From Peribacillus sp. ACCC06369 (GTDB lineage Bacteria; Bacillota; Bacilli; Bacillales; DSM-1321), in assembly GCF_030348945.1 (NCBI RefSeq), contig NZ_JAUCEN010000002.1, positions 3,224,001 through 3,288,000 on the forward strand: a stretch of 64,000 nt of DNA. Direction: 5' to 3'. Shown in pieces: positions 25,270-34,290 of the stretch. Position 1 is the first letter of the stretch, and each line of letters begins with the position of its first letter. The translations under genes were made by a program, and so were the position numbers. The notes under the pieces are model-generated. The model was given only the letters and a program-made list of their open reading frames with translations. It was not told where the DNA came from and did no database searches.

Positions 25270-25328
25270 ACTTCAATCCTATACTGGAAGTTAATATAAA
25301 TATCTTTTCCCACTCAATTTTATTTTTT

Positions 25329-26522
25329 TTATTGCCTGCCCTCCGTCAGGGGAATTGACTCGTATTGTTCCGGATTTATTTTATATACAGATCCATCAGT
25401 AACACCATCAATTATCCCATATAACCCGCTTTCCACTGCTTTAGTAAGCATGCCTTTTTTCTTTTGGCCAAAGGATTGTGTTTGGCCCCTTACTTCAAAG
25501 AGTACTGTCCCACTTCCGTTTAAAGCAAAGGCTCCTAGTGCCGTTCCAGGAAGGTTTTGGTTTTGCGGATATAAGGATATATTTCCAAATGGAGAATTAC
25601 CTTGTTGTTTCATAGCATTGTATACCGCTACATTTAATTGTCTGGAAAAATCATAATTATAGTTTTTTGCATATTTGGCATACGTTTGTCCTGAAGGTGT
25701 TCTTGGATCCGGAACAAATTGACCGGAAATCGAGTATGTGACTAAATCATCAGTCCCATCGATTTCATAATAGGGAGCTTGGTGGTGCAAGTCCACAAAA
25801 ATCTCCACCTTCCCATATTGATTAATTAAAGACTTGTAAACATCACGTGATGCTTGTGATTCAGGTGTTATGAACCAACCGGGGGTGGATGATTTTCCAG
25901 GGAAGTCTTTAGCTTGAGGGTTATAATTCAAATCAGGATTAAAGTCACGATTGACATCGAATCCAGGTTTGGACTCATAATCAAATGATTCATTTTTATA
26001 TGTATAATAGTTCCAAGATGGTTTGGCTCCAGCCAGTTGTGGAAATTGTTCCACGACCTCAGACCAGGTCATATCATTACCCCGACGGTTTAATTCAGCA
26101 GCATCCGGATTTATTTTAGGCAAAGCGACAAGGGTAATTTCTTTGCGAATTTTCTCCGCTTCAGGAGAATTGGTCCCCAAAAACTTCAAGATATTCAAGA
26201 TGGCTTCCGTACCAGTCTTCTCATTTCCATGGATCTCACTTTGAATTAAAACTACTTTTTCACCTGTCCCCACGGAAGCTTTATAGATTTCTCTATTTCT
26301 ATTGGAATATCCAGCTACATCCACTTTCACTTTACCTTGGCTATCACTTGCAATTTGTTCTAGCTTTTTCCCTAGTTCAGCATGGTCTGTAAAACCTGAA
26401 ACGGAATAAGTTTGTTGACTAGGTGTTCCTGGGGATGTTTCTTTTGCTGCCAATGTCGGTGCCGCGATACTCGCAGATAAAACGAAAACTCCTAGTGTAG
26501 AAACAATTTTTCTGTTTTTCAT
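25329..26522 (-). CDS. Secreted M14-family zinc carboxypeptidase, larger paralogue
   Basis: A 397-residue protein with a signal peptide (KNRKIVSTLGVFVLSASIAA, cleavage near TLAA). The zinc ligands are in QSEIHGNEKTGTEA (HxxE) and IFVDLHHQAP, the substrate-binding arginine in FDVNRDFNPD, and the catalytic Glu in TVLFEVRGQ. Its start matches a run of typical secretion features. It is related to its neighbour at 23949-25013 but about 40 residues longer, with an insertion rich in Asn, Tyr and Pro between the HxxE and the third ligand. Both probably supply amino acids from external peptides. Confidence 0.88.
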   Translation of the reverse strand: MKNRKIVSTLGVFVLSASIAAPTLAAKETSPGTPSQQTYSVSGFTDHAELGKKLEQIASDSQGKVKVDVAGYSNRNREIYKASVGTGEKVVLIQSEIHGNEKTGTEAILNILKFLGTNSPEAEKIRKEITLVALPKINPDAAELNRRGNDMTWSEVVEQFPQLAGAKPSWNYYTYKNESFDYESKPGFDVNRDFNPDLNYNPQAKDFPGKSSTPGWFITPESQASRDVYKSLINQYGKVEIFVDLHHQAPYYEIDGTDDLVTYSISGQFVPDPRTPSGQTYAKYAKNYNYDFSRQLNVAVYNAMKQQGNSPFGNISLYPQNQNLPGTALGAFALNGSGTVLFEVRGQTQSFGQKKKGMLTKAVESGLYGIIDGVTDGSVYKINPEQYESIPLTEGRQ

Positions 26523-27162
26523 ATTACAACGATCACTCCCTTAAAGTTTTCTTCTGTCCCATTATACAATTTGGCAAAGTAGAAATATGTTGGAATTTGA
26601 TGTCGTAATATGGCTTTTTTTATGATTCAAGACATAATAGTTGGATGGTTCGCCATTGAAAAAATTCGCAATGCCCTTCCAGCCGAATTTTCATTCAATC
26701 TTAAGCGATGAAAAGCAGCAAAAAAAAAAGAGATTGTCAGACATTTTTTATCCTTCTGCTTTTACTCAATTTCCCTCCCCCTATGTACTGGTTTTATTCT
26801 ATGAAGCATGAAGAACATTGGACTAGACAAGTAACTATTAGATGGGTGCTACGCTCCCTTGTTCAGATCGTGATTACATCCTCTTTTTATGAAAGAAGCC
26901 CAATTTTCCAACGTCAAAAAATCCGCGACATGTGTATCACGAATTGTTGCTGATATTGGCTTGTAATAGTCGAATTGATAATTTGTACTACTATAACATC
27001 ACAGTTAATTCATCGTAGTTCCTTTACATGGCAATAAATTTGTTGACCTGTTTCGATTCGTTTACTGTTTGAGCTTCGGGTATACCTAGCATCGGCATCC
27101 ACTGGGACATCCAATAATACACCTTAAGCTACTGGGAACCGTCAAAACTACCTATCTTTACA
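26523..27162. other. Gene-poor stretch with a short coding remnant
   Basis: No convincing gene. An 81-codon open frame at 26708-26953 has no ribosome binding site and low-complexity composition. On the minus strand 27010-27123 an open frame reads GVLLDVPVDADARYTRSSNS then KRIETGQQIYCHVKELR before a stop; it has protein-like composition but no start, so it is probably the 3' end of a lost gene. It lies downstream of the GerAB C-terminal fragment. Confidence 0.4.
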
Positions 27163-27489
27163 TTAGGGCTTCTCTAATTTTTTTCTTATTTTTCCAACTA
27201 TTAATAATAATAACGGCATAAAAAAACAACTGGTTAAGGAAAAAGGTGTCCAGGCTATAGACATAAAGTTTTGATAATGCACTATATCGGGATGCGAAAA
27301 GATTGTAAAAGTGAGAATTAGAAAAGCTAATGGGAAAAGAAGGATTTTGTAATTTTGCAGACCTAGCAATTGAACTAATCCTAAGGCGAGTCCATAGCAT
27401 ATGGTCAACTTAAAATATTCTGTAAAAATCCAAATGAAGGCCACAATGACCTCGACCCTTTCAAAAAAATTACCAATGCCAATCCTCAT
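27163..27489 (-). pseudogene. C-terminal fragment of a GerAB-type spore germination permease
   Basis: A 108-residue open frame starting MRIGIGNFFERVEVIVAFIW, then TEYFKLTICYGLALGLVQLLG, matches the last third of GerAB/GerKB inner-membrane subunits (APC-like permeases of the germinant receptor). The first two thirds are absent upstream. A fragment of the N-terminal part lies on the opposite strand at 27718-28158. No ribosome binding site is seen. This is a broken gene, not a short variant. Confidence 0.8.
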
Positions 27490-27717
27490 CCCCAGTTTAT
27501 AAAAAGGATAGGATAGGGTAGGTTAGTTAACTTCCTCACTGGGATAGGAACTCGAGATTTCAATGCTAACCCCCTCTAATCAAAAGCATGTTAAAAAAAT
27601 TATTGTAATGATCATTAATTGTTTCAAATTAATTTGGCCATTTGAATAACTTGAACATAAAATGGCCAAAACTAAGGAGTATTAAAAAGGAAGGAACAAA
27701 CAAAAATGTGAATCTGA

Positions 27718-28158
27718 ATGCCTGCTAGTTTCAAAATTTCATCACATCAATTGATGATTTTAATCCTTTTGTATTCGGTTGGAACGGTTATTTTACATAC
27801 TCCTTCTCCTTTAGCTGGTTTTGCAAAGCAGGATGCGTGGCTTGCTGCATTATTTGGCACAGGAGTTGCATTAATTTTTGTATGGTTCTTCATTAAAACT
27901 TTTTGGATGCCGAATACACCACTTGTAGCATTGAATATATTGTTAGCTGTAGTAGTGATCTTGACAGCTCGCCTTGGTATTGAAATTTTTACACGCACAT
28001 TGGAAATTTTCTTCATACCTGTTCTAATATTACTTACTATTTTTTTAATTTCTGTCATACCTCAAGCGAATGTTCAAAACATACAGCCAGTATTAGAGAA
28101 TGACGGTTGCATTAAGGATAAATTGGATATGATCGTAATGAAGTTACGAATGAGGTGA
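27718..28158 (+). pseudogene. N-terminal fragment of a GerAB-type spore germination permease, internally deleted
   Basis: A 146-residue frame begins FKISSHQLMILILLYSVGT then ILHTPSPLAGFAKQDAWLAA, the opening of GerAB proteins. After about residue 65 it jumps to LAVVVILTARLGIEIFTRTL and PVLILLTIFLISVIPQ, which normally lies about 40-50 residues further on, so part of the membrane domain is lost. It then ends abruptly. The ATG lacks a clear ribosome binding site; GGAAGGA further upstream leads to an ATG immediately followed by TGA. Confidence 0.78.
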
Positions 28159-28162
28159 TATA

Positions 28163-28729
28163 TTGAAACATAAAATAATCATTATACTTAGTCTGGTTTT
28201 TATAGTATTCATGACTGTTTTACTCATCTTTTACCTCATAAAAGATGATTCTTCCCGATGGATGGTAGCTTTAGGGGGAATATTGGTAAGTGCGTTGCCC
28301 ATTTCATTACTATTTGTAAAAAATAATCCTTTTAACATTCCAATCATAATCGGTTATTATGTTTTTGTTTTCTGTACGACATTTTTAGGGTCAATCGCAA
28401 ATTTTTATGTGGATTTAAAATGGTGGGACTCTACCCTTCACTTCTACAAGGGTATTTTCGTGGGTTTTGTTGGAATTGCTCTTTATAAAAAATTCATTCC
28501 TCAAAAGTCGAGAAAAGATATATCAAGCTGGGTCACCTTTCTTTTTGTACTCTCACTTGCAGTCCTTGCCACTGTCCTTTGGGAAGTCTATGAGTATGTA
28601 GGTGATCTAACTTTTACTCATACCATGCAGCGAGGCGGTAATAAGGATACCATGTACGATATAATTTGCGGTCTTATCGGTGGTCTGCTTATCTCCAGTT
28701 ATTCCTGTATAAAAAAATCAAAATTATAA
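28163..28729 (+). CDS. Membrane protein, first of two tandem paralogues (YjdF/DUF2238-like)
   Basis: A 188-residue protein with about five to six membrane helices. The motifs KWWDSTLHFYKG, VLWEVYEYVGD and QRGGNKDTMYDIICGLIGGL recur at the same positions in its neighbour (28750-29325), so this is a tandem duplication. The pattern of conserved WWD, H, WE.YE and D.I.D resembles the DUF2238/YjdF group of unknown function. The TTG at 28163 is preceded by GAGGTGATATA. It follows the GerAB fragment by a few bases but is unlikely to be related to it. Confidence 0.75.
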   Translation: MKHKIIIILSLVFIVFMTVLLIFYLIKDDSSRWMVALGGILVSALPISLLFVKNNPFNIPIIIGYYVFVFCTTFLGSIANFYVDLKWWDSTLHFYKGIFVGFVGIALYKKFIPQKSRKDISSWVTFLFVLSLAVLATVLWEVYEYVGDLTFTHTMQRGGNKDTMYDIICGLIGGLLISSYSCIKKSKL

Positions 28730-28749
28730 TGATTTGTTGAGGTAATCAT

Positions 28750-29325
28750 ATGAATAGAAAGCTAGTTATTTTATTAAGTTTAGTGTATGTCCTTTTCATG
28801 GCGGCTTTATCTATCTTTTACTATACAACCGATGAAACATTCAAATCCCTGGTTTCGATAGGAGGAGTGGCATGTGGAGCAATTCCCCTTCTATTGGCCC
28901 TATTTACCAAGCTTCAATTCAATCTGCCAATTATCATTTCCTATTTAGTCTTCTTATTCGGTTCACAATATTTAGGATCTATTTTAGGCTGGTATGGTCT
29001 GGGGTGGTGGGACACACTCTTACATTTACTAAGCGGATCCCTTCTTGCTTTTACAGGTATTGCTTTATATGAACGTTTAATATACAGAAATGCAGGTAAA
29101 GAGATATCTCCTTGGTTTGTCTTTTTGTTTACCCTCTCTTTCTCAGCACTTGGTGGTGTTATATGGGAGATCTACGAATTTGGTTCCGATCAATTATTCG
29201 GAATGACATTACAAGGCGGGGGAAATAAAGATACAATGATAGATTTGATCGCGGATACTATTGGAGGTCTTATCATTGCAGTGTGGGCCGGAGTTCGGAC
29301 AAAGGTTAAGGTAAAGAAAACTTGA
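28750..29325 (+). CDS. Membrane protein, second tandem paralogue (YjdF/DUF2238-like)
   Basis: A 191-residue, five-to-six-helix membrane protein. It repeats the motifs of the gene before it: GWWDTLLHLLSGSLLAFTGI, GVIWEIYEFGSDQLFG and GGGNKDTMIDLIADTIGGLI. GAGGTAATC precedes the ATG, 20 bp after the previous stop, so the two form an operon closed by the terminator at 29398-29430. Function is unknown; conserved acidic and histidine residues near the membrane face could bind metal or ions. Confidence 0.78.
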   Translation: MNRKLVILLSLVYVLFMAALSIFYYTTDETFKSLVSIGGVACGAIPLLLALFTKLQFNLPIIISYLVFLFGSQYLGSILGWYGLGWWDTLLHLLSGSLLAFTGIALYERLIYRNAGKEISPWFVFLFTLSFSALGGVIWEIYEFGSDQLFGMTLQGGGNKDTMIDLIADTIGGLIIAVWAGVRTKVKVKKT

Positions 29326-29397
29326 AAATTACACTTGGTTTAATCAGATCTTTTTTCTTATTGTTAACGTTTTGCTTCAAAAAAGTTGACTGCATAT

Positions 29398-29430
29398 AAA
29401 AAACGACCATCATATGGATGGTCGTTTTTT
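29398..29430. terminator. Bidirectional terminator between convergent genes
   Basis: AAAAACGACCATC and GATGGTCGTTTTT pair perfectly around a 4-5-nt loop. Confidence 0.88.
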
Positions 29431-29431
29431 G

Positions 29432-29902
29432 TCATTTAAATATGATAGATATGATCTTTTCCGTCGTCATCTCACTATCTACCACGTATGTTCCAGGACG
29501 TAATCCGTTGGCCTTGCCTTTCTTTTCAACCTCATCAGAAAACCCATAGGCATTCTTAATGACTTTTGCTTTTTGAAGGTTTTTACCTACATCGATGCTT
29601 GTCGAGCCTTTAGACACTGTCAGAACTGTACGGTATATGATTTTTTCTGTTGGTTCTTTTACAGTTTCTTTTTCCGCTTCCGCTTTATCTTTAATTGCCT
29701 CTGCTTCAGCAATCTGATCTTCCCATTCTTTTTCGGAATGTATGACATACCCTTCAGAAGCCAGGGACTCTTTCATATCATCTTCCGATAGTTTCTCTGA
29801 TGTACCGGTCGCTTCACCTGGAACAAAGAAGTACACTCCACCGCACAAACCTGCTGCAACAATAAGGCCTCCGGCAAAGCTGCGCATTGATTTAGATGTC
29901 AT
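29432..29902 (-). CDS. Small membrane-anchored protein with a YceG/MltG-like C-terminal region
   Basis: About 156 residues: a short N-terminus, one membrane helix (SFAGGLIVAAGLCGGVYFFV), an acidic coiled-coil-prone stretch rich in Glu, Ala and Lys (about 70-100), and a C-terminal domain with VSKGSTSIDVGKNLQKAKVI then GLRPGTYVVDSEMTTEKIIS. The latter resembles the LysM-like N-terminal module of MltG-type endolytic transglycosylases without the catalytic part. Start choice is uncertain: the ATG at 29902 has AAAGGAG 11 nt upstream, while an ATG at 29923 overlaps the upstream gene. It overlaps the gene at 29892-30272 and is probably cotranscribed. A cell-envelope role is a guess. Confidence 0.7.
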   Translation of the reverse strand: MTSKSMRSFAGGLIVAAGLCGGVYFFVPGEATGTSEKLSEDDMKESLASEGYVIHSEKEWEDQIAEAEAIKDKAEAEKETVKEPTEKIIYRTVLTVSKGSTSIDVGKNLQKAKVIKNAYGFSDEVEKKGKANGLRPGTYVVDSEMTTEKIISIIFK

Positions 29903-30272
29903 TGGCCACTTTACTCCTTTCATTCTTCGTTTTAATGTAAGGAGTAAGCAAGTTTTCTATCTCATTTTCTGTCTGTTTTGTTTTCAGTGCGATGCTTTCG
30001 AATGAATAGCCTCGCTTATGTAGGTCGAGTACTTCACGCAACAAGCTCCGCTTTTCGGAAGACATTGCAAGAATGCCTGCTTCTTGCACCGTAATTTCAG
30101 CATCTATCTCGATGTTCCTGATTTTTTCCTGTAATACATTCATTTCATCCCCAAAAGTGCTAGCAATCTGCTCCAATTGACTGTCCACTTTTACAGAATC
30201 CTTTTTAATAAACGATAAAATGAACAGTAAAACTGCTGCACCAAACAAAATGACTAGAGCCCATTCCATCAT
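29892..30272 (-). CDS. Single-helix membrane protein with coiled coil and HTH-like C-terminus
   Basis: A 126-residue protein: an N-terminal membrane helix (WALVILFGAAVLLFILSFI), a charged coiled-coil region (about 30-70), then EVLDLHKRGYSFESIALKTK, which resembles a helix-turn-helix. GGAGGGACATAGA precedes the ATG. The layout is similar to SwrB-like proteins of Bacilli, but I cannot confirm homology. It overlaps the next gene (29432-29902) by 11 bp. Confidence 0.65.
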   Translation of the reverse strand: MMEWALVILFGAAVLLFILSFIKKDSVKVDSQLEQIASTFGDEMNVLQEKIRNIEIDAEITVQEAGILAMSSEKRSLLREVLDLHKRGYSFESIALKTKQTENEIENLLTPYIKTKNERSKVANDI

Positions 30273-30864
30273 TCTATGTCCCTCCTTAATCTTTGAAACT
30301 ATAATCTCGCTTTCTAATTATATATTGATTTGTACCAAAACTCGATTTAAATGAACAAAATACCACAATAGTCACGTATTTATGACAAAAAAAGGCGCGA
30401 GATGGCCATCCATAAATATTAATAATGAAAAAACGAAATGTAAGGTTTCCATTTGAGGACTATTTTACCATATTTCATTCATTATTTATACCTTTGTTAA
30501 GATATTATGGCAAAGGATATTTGTTTGTCCCTTAACATACTGCCAGTTCCAAATAGAGCCCGGACAATGGAATGGATAATGCCTTGTCCTTAGATAAGTG
30601 CTCCAACTTTCAACTGAATTCAAATAATGAGAAAAGCTAAGTATAAGTTTAGCTCATGAAAATAACTGCAGCACCCCTATTAGTCATGGCCCCTGTTGCT
30701 TCACCTTCTCTTTTACTTTTCCCTTAAAGGATTCCAAGATGTATATTAAATGACAAATGCATTTCCAAAAGATAAGATTATACTATTAGGTTCCTTTTCC
30801 TGTTTCATTAAATAGATGAGATTTTTAATAGCATATACTTTTTGGAGGTAATAAGGAGGAAACA
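30273..30864. other. Intergenic stretch, no gene seen
   Basis: About 590 bp, A+T rich, upstream of divergent genes. I see no open frame with a ribosome binding site, no hairpin with a T run and no repeat. It should contain the promoters of the genes at 30272 and 30865. Confidence 0.5.
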
Positions 30865-31311
30865 ATGAATATTAAAATAAATAAAATACCGGGTTTCATG
30901 CAAGCCGAAATCGAACAACTTCAATCATCATTATCCCCATTGTTGAAGAAAAATTTGAAATACGGATTTTTTTCGACGGTGATGATAGGATTTTCCATCA
31001 TTAACCTTTTTTTCCTTTTATTTAAGAGCGATTCCTTACCCATCTCGAAAACCGCACTTGGAATCTATGCATTGGTGGGAGCTGTAGGATTTGCCCTATT
31101 AAAAGAAAACAAGCACAACCAAAAAGAAATAGTGAAAATGAGTCAAAAATATATGTTGGAGAGAATCAAAAAAAGCAACTATTTAACAGATTCCAGAAAA
31201 AGTAATTACTTTAAAAGGGTAAATGAGCATCCGCTATCTGCCATGAATGTTTTTATTGAGTTTCTTGCCGAGGAACAACAAAGTAAGAACAAATCCTCAC
31301 ACAATGAGTAA
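30865..31311 (+). CDS. DUF5392 (YwnF-like) small membrane protein
   Basis: A 148-residue protein. FMQAEIEQLQSSLSPLLKKN opens it, two membrane helices follow (about 33-55 and 62-82), and the C-terminal half contains YMLERIKKSNYLTDSRKSNY and PLSAMNVFIEFLAEEQQ, the pattern of the YwnF/DUF5392 family of Bacilli. AAGGAGG lies 6 nt before the ATG. Function is unknown. It is monocistronic, convergent with the Rieske operon. Confidence 0.8.
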   Translation: MNIKINKIPGFMQAEIEQLQSSLSPLLKKNLKYGFFSTVMIGFSIINLFFLLFKSDSLPISKTALGIYALVGAVGFALLKENKHNQKEIVKMSQKYMLERIKKSNYLTDSRKSNYFKRVNEHPLSAMNVFIEFLAEEQQSKNKSSHNE

Positions 31312-31385
31312 ATACAAAAAAAAGTTCGTGAATTTTTATAACTTTATCGGTCGTTGAAATAAGTCAACAAACGATTAGCGCATTA

Positions 31386-31442
31386 AAAAAACAACTCAAC
31401 CAGTATGCTCGGGTAGACTTCCGATTCACACTGGTTGGTTGC
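31386..31442 (-). terminator. Terminator of the Rieske operon
   Basis: On the minus strand CAACCAACCAGTGTG and CATACTGGTTGAGTTG form a long stem, followed by seven T residues. It lies about 140 bp after the last gene. Confidence 0.8.
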
Positions 31443-31582
31443 TTCGCTTTTAAACTTCTACTTATTCGGGCAAGACCACTTTACGATAGATCCCTGCCAA
31501 AAAAGATTGAATAAAATATCTTGCAAATTCTCTGTATTAACGTTTCTTAAATGACGTTTATTTCAATTGGGCTGCACAATAA

Positions 31583-32617
31583 TTAGTCATGGAGGTTCTT
31601 ATCAATAAGTTCATGAAAATAGACTGCAGCATGTTCAGTTGGAGAAAAGATACCATTTGTAAACGCCTGAGAACTTAATCCTTTTTGCAATTTTTCCACA
31701 AGTTCAAAATCTTCCTGGCGTACTTGATCAACGAAATTAAAATATTCTTCTTTTTCTATTGTTGTTTTTTCATTAAGGGAATAATCACGATAAATACCTA
31801 GCGACGTCTCTGCATCAACAGGAATTACTTGAATGGTATTCACATTTCCGTCTCCTGGATAAACGTTAATCATCATATTTGGCCAAATCCAATAAAAGCG
31901 CGCTTGGTCACCTTCAGAATTCTTGCTTGCTGTCATATATTGATAGGTGAATTTGTCGTGTGTCGTTGTGCAAAAGTTCGCTAGATCAAAAGATTTTGCA
32001 AAGCCTGGATGAGCAATGGAACAATGGTCACATTCAAGGTAGTTGTCAACAACAGCTTTCCAATTAGCCTTAACTACACGCCGGGTTTCCCTAACTAGTT
32101 TTAGAGAATGAAAGAAGTGATACTCTTTCATTTCCTCTAGAAATTCCTGATATGCTTCTGCCAAGGAAGGTGCATTTTTGTCTAGATTGACAAAAATCAT
32201 AGCATTCTGAACTTCTAAACGAATGGATTTCATACAGCTGTGTACTCCCAATTGATTCGTTTTAAAATTAGGAGCTCTATTTACATTTCCATCTAATTTG
32301 AATGTCCATCCATGGTATCCACATTGTAAAACTTTTTTATTTCCTTTATCAGAGTTTTCCACTTTCATTCCACGATGAGGACAAATATTATAGAAAGCAC
32401 GCAGTTCTCCATCAGTTCCGTGAGAAACGATAATAGGCTCTCCGGCGACATCTAAAGTCAAGAAGTCGCCTACTTTTTCAACTTGACTGGCATGCCCCAC
32501 CAATATCCAATTTTTCCTAAAAATCTTTTTTCTTTCTTCATTAAATACCTCTGGATCAACATACCGTGAATAAGGTAATGTTGGGCTAAACTGTACATTT
32601 TCTTTTTTCGTAGTCAT
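31583..32617 (-). CDS. Rieske non-heme iron oxygenase, large subunit (quaternary-ammonium type candidate)
   Basis: A 344-residue oxygenase. The Rieske [2Fe-2S] ligands are C79/H81 (NICPHRG) and C99/H102 (QCGYHGW). The catalytic iron site is in NYLECDHCSIAHPGF with H198 and H203. The residue bridging the two metal centres, usually Asp, is Glu195 here, as in carnitine- and betaine-type oxygenases, so a demethylase or C-N cleaving enzyme for a quaternary amine is a good guess. GGAGGG precedes the ATG. No reductase gene is in the window, so electrons must come from elsewhere. It is the last gene of an eight-gene operon. Confidence 0.85.
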   Translation of the reverse strand: MTTKKENVQFSPTLPYSRYVDPEVFNEERKKIFRKNWILVGHASQVEKVGDFLTLDVAGEPIIVSHGTDGELRAFYNICPHRGMKVENSDKGNKKVLQCGYHGWTFKLDGNVNRAPNFKTNQLGVHSCMKSIRLEVQNAMIFVNLDKNAPSLAEAYQEFLEEMKEYHFFHSLKLVRETRRVVKANWKAVVDNYLECDHCSIAHPGFAKSFDLANFCTTTHDKFTYQYMTASKNSEGDQARFYWIWPNMMINVYPGDGNVNTIQVIPVDAETSLGIYRDYSLNEKTTIEKEEYFNFVDQVRQEDFELVEKLQKGLSSQAFTNGIFSPTEHAAVYFHELIDKNLHD

Positions 32618-32691
32618 ATCGAAAATCCCTCCAGATAATTAGCTAATTTTTTAAAGTTCAACGCTTAATACTTACTATTTTCAATTTCCAG

Positions 32692-34134
32692 TTATATCCG
32701 ATCCATATAGACTGTTTTGACCTCTGTATAGAATTCAACAGCACTCTTTCCTTGTTCACGGCTGCCTGCACTTGAATTTTTACATCCGCCAAATGGCATT
32801 TGCGGTTCGGTTCCTGCTGTTTCCGAATTGACATGTACAAGACCCACTTCGACATCTTCAATAAACCGTTGAGCAGACGTTAAATTATTCGTACAAATTG
32901 CTGCGCTCAATCCATACTCTGTATCATTCGCCATCATAACTGCTTCCTCATAGTTTCCGGCCTTAAAAAGAGCGATGACTGGCCCAAATATTTCTTCCCG
33001 TGCAATGCGGGCATGTTGAGGAACATTTTCAAAGATAGCCGGCCTGACATAAAAACCGTTCGCCAATTCCTCTTCTGTCGGAATCTCTCCTCCACACAAA
33101 AGCGTCGCTTCTGATTTCCCAGCATCAATCATATCAAGCACACCATCGCGTTGTGATCTAGATACAGCAGGACCGATATATGTTTCTTCATTGAGCGGGT
33201 CGCCCACTTTTAATTCTTTCGTACGCGCGACAAGACGTTCACGGAAAGCCTCGTAAATTCCTTCTTCCACAATCACCCTACTAGTTGCTGTGCATTTTTG
33301 CCCCGTGGATTTAAAAGCTCCTCCTACAGCAATTTCAACTGCTTTTTCAAGATCAGCATCAGCGAGGACGACGAGCGGGTTTTTCCCTCCCATTTCCACT
33401 TGCACTTTCTTCCCATGTCCAATGGCCTGTTTTTGAATTTGCTGACCTACTTGATTCGAGCCGGTAAAAGATATAGCCTTCACATCCGGATGTTCCACCA
33501 ATGCAGCTCCAATGATGGAACCTCTTCCGAACACACAATTAATGACACCAGCTGGAAGACCGGCTTCATCTAATGCTTTCATCACATGATAGACAGACTT
33601 AGGTGTAAGATCAGCCGGTTTAATCACGACTGTATTCCCGTAAATCAGGGCCGGCGCCAATTTCCATACAGGGATGGCAATAGGAAAGTTCCATGGTGTA
33701 ATCAATCCCACCGGACCGAGCGGAGTGCGAGTAGTGTACAAAAATGTATTGGCATTAGCTGAAGGAATTACTTCCCCAAGTGGCTGCCGAGCTTCAGCAG
33801 CATAATATTCAAGTATGCTAGCGGCACGGTTGGCTTCCCCCATCCCTTCCAAGAATGTTTTCCCTTCTTCCTTTATCAAATCCTGACCTACTTCCTGCAC
33901 ATTCTTTTTCAAAATATCAGCTGCTTTCTGCAAGTATGAAGCCCGTTGCTGAAACGACAGTTTTTTCCAATCTGGAAATGCATTTTTTGCGGCTGCAACT
34001 GCATCATGTAAATCAGCCGCCGCACTAGATGGAAATTCCCCTAAATTTTCTCCATTATGGGGACTAAGATTTTCCTTATACTCCCCTGTAGTTGGTTCTT
34101 GCCATTTTCCATTAATATAATTTAAGTAACGCAT
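32692..34134 (-). CDS. NAD(P)-dependent aldehyde dehydrogenase
   Basis: A 480-residue aldehyde dehydrogenase with TPWNFPIAIPVWKLAPALIY, the catalytic Glu in QVEMGGKNP, the nucleophile in STGQKCTATSRV and PFGGCKNSS near the end. The overall pattern is close to 2-oxoglutarate-semialdehyde or succinate-semialdehyde dehydrogenases (YcbD/GabD group). GGGAGG precedes the ATG. It sits directly upstream of the Rieske oxygenase and could oxidise the aldehyde released when that enzyme cleaves its substrate. Confidence 0.92.
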   Translation of the reverse strand: MRYLNYINGKWQEPTTGEYKENLSPHNGENLGEFPSSAAADLHDAVAAAKNAFPDWKKLSFQQRASYLQKAADILKKNVQEVGQDLIKEEGKTFLEGMGEANRAASILEYYAAEARQPLGEVIPSANANTFLYTTRTPLGPVGLITPWNFPIAIPVWKLAPALIYGNTVVIKPADLTPKSVYHVMKALDEAGLPAGVINCVFGRGSIIGAALVEHPDVKAISFTGSNQVGQQIQKQAIGHGKKVQVEMGGKNPLVVLADADLEKAVEIAVGGAFKSTGQKCTATSRVIVEEGIYEAFRERLVARTKELKVGDPLNEETYIGPAVSRSQRDGVLDMIDAGKSEATLLCGGEIPTEEELANGFYVRPAIFENVPQHARIAREEIFGPVIALFKAGNYEEAVMMANDTEYGLSAAICTNNLTSAQRFIEDVEVGLVHVNSETAGTEPQMPFGGCKNSSAGSREQGKSAVEFYTEVKTVYMDRI

Positions 34135-34160
34135 ACAATTTCCTCCCGCATTCTATTTTT

Positions 34161-34290
34161 CTACATCTTGATTAAAGATTTGATTATTACTAGAATCTTC
34201 TAAAATGAATTCTTCCACATTTGGTTCATACTCGAATTGTGGCACGTTTTCTTTTGTCGGCGTATTAAGAATAATTTCTATTGAACGAAA
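34161..34290 (-). other. Protein-like open frame between permease and aldehyde dehydrogenase
   Basis: An open frame without ATG, GTG or TTG start reads SIEIILNTPTKENVPQFEYE and PNVEEFILEDSSNNQIF, then a stop. It overlaps the permease stop codon in another frame. The acidic, protein-like composition in an otherwise tight operon suggests the tail of a lost or frameshifted gene. It is too short to assign. Confidence 0.3.

Noticed and set aside
25140..25358. 72-codon open frame between the M14 genes
   Set aside because: It overlaps a terminator and has no ribosome binding site.
26708..26953. 81-codon open frame
   Set aside because: No ribosome binding site, odd composition and no recognisable motif.
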